From the NCBI GenBank assembly GCA_023249895.1, contig JAHFBS010000024.1, positions 1 through 9,374 on the forward strand: 9,374 nt of DNA, in the 5' to 3' direction. Positions 6,506 through 9,374 of this stretch are shown here, piece by piece. The notes under the pieces were generated by a model that was not told the DNA's origin, made no database searches, and worked only from the letters and a program-made list of their open reading frames with translations. The stretch comes from a bacterium. GTDB lineage: Bacteria > Babelota > Babeliae > Babelales > RVW-14. A program made the translations under genes and the position numbers. Within the stretch, counting starts at the first letter, position 1. Every line of letters begins with the position of its first letter.

Positions 6506-8316
6506 GAAAAGTTGTTCATTTCGCGTTATGTATGCTTTTTTTTTCATGTAGAGCACAAGAACCAACGGTAACGCTTGAACTTCGTGATATAGCCAACTTA
6601 CGGCAAGCGGACGGCTCAGAACAAAAAGCGGTAGCGCCAGGACAATTATTTACCATCATCGCTAGTATCAGCGGCAAAGATCGCACGTCGGGCGAGCTTG
6701 CTATCCAAGGTCTTGAGAAATTTCGTGTACAAGGCCAAGAAACCTCCAATAAATTTATGTTTATGAATGGTAGGCTTACCGCTAACATTCAGAAAATTTT
6801 AACCGTCCAGGCAGGCAACCCAGGAATCTATACGATTGGACCTGCAACCATTGCCCGGGGAGATAAAAAAATCTCGTCAAATAGCCTCACGCTGCTTGTT
6901 GATGAAAAAGCGGCGCCGCAACAACAAACACCAACCACAAACGCGCACAATCAACAACCTGCAACGCAAGAATCAACTGCTTTTTGCAAACTTGTTGCCG
7001 ACAAACAAACAGCAGTTGCCGGGGAACCTATTACAATTGATTTTCAAATTTATGCACGAGGGGCAATTCTTGAAATGGCACTTGAGCCTCCTCACTTTGA
7101 AAATTTTCTTGTTAAACAGATTAAAAATCCAATCGTCAAAGATGTTACAGTCAACGGGGCCCCTTATAAAATGCAACAACATACCTTTATTCTTTTTCCC
7201 CAAAACGCGGGAACCACTACAATAGCCCCACTTCGCCTTGTCTATGCAATACCTGTTCAACGTAAAATACATCACCCTCACCGCGGTTTTTTTGATGATG
7301 CTTTTTTTGATTCCTTTATGGGCCCTCGCGCCGTACAACAACAAGCACAATCTAATGGGCTTACCATCAAAGTCACACAGTTACCAAACCATCATGAAGC
7401 AATCGATGGCGTTGGCACATTTTCCGGTTTTCACGCGCATCTTGATAAGCATGAAGCCGTCATTGGCGAGCCGGTAACACTCACCATCACCCTTGAGGGT
7501 AAAAGTAATCTTGAACAGGTCGCGTTACCTAAACCAGTGTTGCCGGAAGGATTTCGTTGCTACGAATCAAAAACGCACATCGAAGAGAACTTAGACTCCG
7601 AATATCGTGGCGGTAAAAAAATTGCCGAATACATCATTCAGGCAACTAAAGCAGGAATGATGACCATCCAGCCGCAAAATATCCTCGTTTATGACACCAC
7701 AGACAAGACATTCAACAAGCTTTCTACCGAATCACTTGCACTCAACATCAAACAAGGCGAAGCGCAAGCCGTTGGCCAACAAACACCATCCACCCCACAA
7801 CCCTCAACAACACCCAAGCAAACCGAACAAATTGCTCAGGACATTGGCTTCATCCAAGAAAACTTCATGCCGTGGGCACATACATCGTTGCCTTGGTGGC
7901 TTTTTATTCTTTTGCTTTTCCTGCCGCCTGCATTTTGCTATCGCGCTAGCGCGCGCAATCTTTACCAAAAAATTTCTTTCCTGCGCGGCACAACGCGACA
8001 GAGCGCTAAAATACTCGAGCAAGCTAAACAAGAACTTAAGCTTCTTGAACACAATAATAAAGTTACGCAGCTTCACCACTTTTTCATCGCACATGTTGCT
8101 GGCTATGACACACAAAATCCCGAACATATCACCGAGTCAGATATCGAAACCATACTCCGCACTAAAGGGTGGGCGACTGATAAAATCAGCGAGTTTTTAG
8201 ATTATTTAAATACGTGCGCTCAGTTTAGATTTACTACTACACGCACCACCTCAACACATGAATGCGCAGAACTTTTCAAAAAAGCTCGCTACTGGCTTGT
8301 CATGCTTAATCACTGA
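6499..8316 (+). CDS. batD: BatD: large exported protein of the Bat complex
   Basis: A 605-residue BatD-family (oxygen-tolerance) protein. A signal sequence occupies about residues 1-20. A long beta-rich extracytoplasmic region follows to about 463, with repeated immunoglobulin-like motifs such as AVAGEPITI (172-180) and AVIGEPVTLTI (320-330). A FFDDAFFDSFMG block (264-275) and GVGTFSG (304-310) are typical of the family. Two Pro/Gln/Thr-rich linkers lie near 139-160 and 425-445. One membrane span at about 464-481 (LPWWLFILLLFLPP) leads to a cytoplasmic helical domain of about 120 residues. The ATG at 6499 overlaps the batC end by 7 nt and has AAGGA 8 nt upstream. A cysteine at 17 follows LFFS but is a poor lipobox, so I call an ordinary signal peptide. 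BatD is thought to present the complex outside the membrane; the molecular role is unproven. Confidence 0.9.
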   Translation: MVRKVVHFALCMLFFSCRAQEPTVTLELRDIANLRQADGSEQKAVAPGQLFTIIASISGKDRTSGELAIQGLEKFRVQGQETSNKFMFMNGRLTANIQKILTVQAGNPGIYTIGPATIARGDKKISSNSLTLLVDEKAAPQQQTPTTNAHNQQPATQESTAFCKLVADKQTAVAGEPITIDFQIYARGAILEMALEPPHFENFLVKQIKNPIVKDVTVNGAPYKMQQHTFILFPQNAGTTTIAPLRLVYAIPVQRKIHHPHRGFFDDAFFDSFMGPRAVQQQAQSNGLTIKVTQLPNHHEAIDGVGTFSGFHAHLDKHEAVIGEPVTLTITLEGKSNLEQVALPKPVLPEGFRCYESKTHIEENLDSEYRGGKKIAEYIIQATKAGMMTIQPQNILVYDTTDKTFNKLSTESLALNIKQGEAQAVGQQTPSTPQPSTTPKQTEQIAQDIGFIQENFMPWAHTSLPWWLFILLLFLPPAFCYRASARNLYQKISFLRGTTRQSAKILEQAKQELKLLEHNNKVTQLHHFFIAHVAGYDTQNPEHITESDIETILRTKGWATDKISEFLDYLNTCAQFRFTTTRTTSTHECAELFKKARYWLVMLNH

Positions 8317-8325
8317 AAGGGGCTT

Positions 8326-9081
8326 ATGTTGCACTTACTCTTCACCACCATTTTGTTCTTCTGCACCATGCACGCACAATCATCATCAGAGGCACAAAAC
8401 CTCTTTTTTAATGCAAACGAATTATACAAAAATGGTTCCACCGATCAGGCATACCAGCTGTATCTAAAAATTGAACAGCCAACTCCCGCCGTATATTTCA
8501 ATCTTGGCAACTGCGCCTACCGTCAAGGAAAATATGGCATAGCTCTTGCTCATTGGCACCACGCCGAATGGAACTGGGGACTGTCTGATCATGAAATGTT
8601 GCGTAAGAACAAAGCGCTCGCACAAGAAAAACTCCATGTTGCACAACAGCAAGAAGAGGCAACGCTTCTCACCATTATTGGATCAGGCATAACGGCAACA
8701 TGGCACACACTTTTAACCTATGCGCGGGCAATCAACTTGTTGTATCTTCAGCTGTTTTTTTTATTGTTATGGCTTCTTTTATTTTCTCTCCGTGCATTGA
8801 AACGCTCAACCAAAATTCATAAAATTTGCGCACTTTTTTGTTGTAGCCTTGTCGGCATCTTGATGGGACTAAAAGGCATTGCTGCCGCCCAAAACAAGGG
8901 AATTATCATCAAAACTCCAGCAATTCTCATATCAGGGCCCCAAAAGAGTGGTTTTGCCACGCTGGGGCGGTTGAATGAGGGGCAAGAAGCTGATATTCTC
9001 GGAGAGTCGGGGGATTTCTATAAAATCCATACCAATCACACAACCGGTTGGATCGACAAGCAGGTCGTTGAAAAATTGTAG
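8326..9081 (+). CDS. batE: BatE: TPR protein with two membrane spans and an SH3-like tail
   Basis: A 251-residue protein. A signal sequence at about 1-17 (cleavage plausible at CTMHA-QSS) is followed by TPR helices at about 22-105, with NLGNCAYRQGKYGIALAHW (59-77) as the clearest repeat. Two membrane segments lie at about 137-156 and 167-187. The C-terminus (about 192-250) resembles a bacterial SH3-type domain, with alternating hydrophobics, LNEGQEADIL, and GWID near the end. This arrangement is that of BatE. The TPR and SH3-like parts would both face outside the cytoplasm, where they could bind partners or peptidoglycan-related ligands; this is inference. It starts 9 nt after batD with AAAGGGG close upstream (AGG to ATG spacing about 5 nt). 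Confidence 0.88.
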   Translation: MLHLLFTTILFFCTMHAQSSSEAQNLFFNANELYKNGSTDQAYQLYLKIEQPTPAVYFNLGNCAYRQGKYGIALAHWHHAEWNWGLSDHEMLRKNKALAQEKLHVAQQQEEATLLTIIGSGITATWHTLLTYARAINLLYLQLFFLLLWLLLFSLRALKRSTKIHKICALFCCSLVGILMGLKGIAAAQNKGIIIKTPAILISGPQKSGFATLGRLNEGQEADILGESGDFYKIHTNHTTGWIDKQVVEKL

Positions 9082-9111
9082 TTTTTTATCCTAAAAAAGT
9101 GGAGTTAAACC

Positions 9112-9374
9112 ATGAACACCCAACTCAAGGTGAATAGTCCTTTCTTCTTTATAATTTTGGCGCTACCAGCCGCCCTTCTTCTCAGTAGCTGCGGTCACCA
9201 AGAAACAGCAGGCGGCATTATTGGTGCCGGTACTGGCGCGGCTATAGGTACTGCCGTCACAGGGCATCATGATCATGGCACGGGAGCTGTTATTGGCGCT
9301 CTTGCAGGCGGTATTTTGGGTTCTGCTATAGGACGCGACGGCGATGAAGAAGAGGCACAAGAAGAACACGCTAA
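9112..9374 (+). CDS. Glycine-zipper lipoprotein (C-terminus off the right edge)
   Basis: My own translation gives 87 codons open to the edge. The ATG at 9112 follows GGAG by 7 nt. A hydrophobic signal sequence ends in a lipobox LSSC with Cys27 as the predicted lipidated residue, so the product should be anchored in the inner or outer membrane. After Cys27 come two glycine-zipper blocks, GGIIGAGTGAAIGTAVTG (34-51) and GAVIGALAGGILGSAIG (58-74), separated by a short His-rich turn (HHDHG). An acidic tail then begins (DGDEEEAQEE). Glycine zippers typically form tight helical packing in membranes, as in small outer-membrane lipoproteins of the SlyB/OmpA-linked type. It lies 30 nt downstream of batE and is probably co-transcribed, though it is not a standard Bat component. 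Exact family is unknown. Confidence 0.82.
   Translation, partial: MNTQLKVNSPFFFIILALPAALLLSSCGHQETAGGIIGAGTGAAIGTAVTGHHDHGTGAVIGALAGGILGSAIGRDGDEEEAQEEHA

Noticed and set aside
6499..6552. BatD as a lipoprotein through Cys17
   Set aside because: The residues before the cysteine (LFFS) do not fit a lipobox well, and an ordinary signal peptide ending near residue 20 explains the N-terminus.
9082..9098. TTTTTTA-tcc-TAAAAAA inverted repeat between batE and the lipoprotein gene
   Set aside because: The stem is only A-T pairs and 7 bp long, with no following U-tract, so it is too weak for an intrinsic terminator.

Overview
The window looks like chromosomal DNA of a low-to-moderate GC, Gram-negative-type bacterium using the standard genetic code (TGA is a normal stop). 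It holds one truncated minus-strand gene, topA, and a divergent plus-strand run of eight tightly packed genes. The core of that run is a complete Bat (Bacteroides aerotolerance) set in canonical order: batA, batB, batC, batD, batE. Bat operons are known from Bacteroidetes, spirochaetes and various other, often host-associated, lineages. The composition, the Gln-rich BatC and the company of a PlsC-type acyltransferase would fit a symbiont-like phylum such as Dependentiae, but that placement is a guess and nothing here proves it.

Layout. Positions 1-1890 (minus) encode DNA topoisomerase I, whose C-terminal end lies beyond the left edge. Positions 1891-2138 are an AT-rich divergent intergenic region with candidate promoters in both directions, a 12-bp dyad and a 10-bp-phased direct repeat. 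Positions 2139-9374 (plus) form one likely operon: an unrecognised polytopic membrane protein; a PlsC-like 1-acylglycerol-phosphate acyltransferase; BatA and BatB (membrane-anchored von Willebrand A proteins with MIDAS motifs); BatC (exported TPR protein with a long Gln/Lys-rich tail); BatD (large exported beta-rich protein with one membrane span); BatE (TPR, two membrane spans, SH3-like tail); and a glycine-zipper lipoprotein cut by the right edge.

How they work together. Most junctions overlap or nearly touch (ATGA at 2912 and 4659, 2-nt gap before 3664, TAATG at 5663, 7-nt overlap at 6499, 9-nt gap before 8326), which points to co-transcription and translational coupling. The Bat proteins are thought to form a cell-envelope complex. 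BatA and BatB would present metal-dependent adhesion domains, BatC and BatE would supply TPR scaffolds, and BatD would be the large extracytoplasmic component. The first two genes suggest a link to membrane lipid or envelope maintenance. The moxR AAA+ ATPase and DUF58 genes that commonly precede batA are not in this window; the acyltransferase and the unknown membrane protein sit in their place.

The system itself is a known family. The less ordinary parts are the unidentified first gene, the acyltransferase linkage, the missing moxR/DUF58 module, and the glycine-zipper lipoprotein at the distal end.
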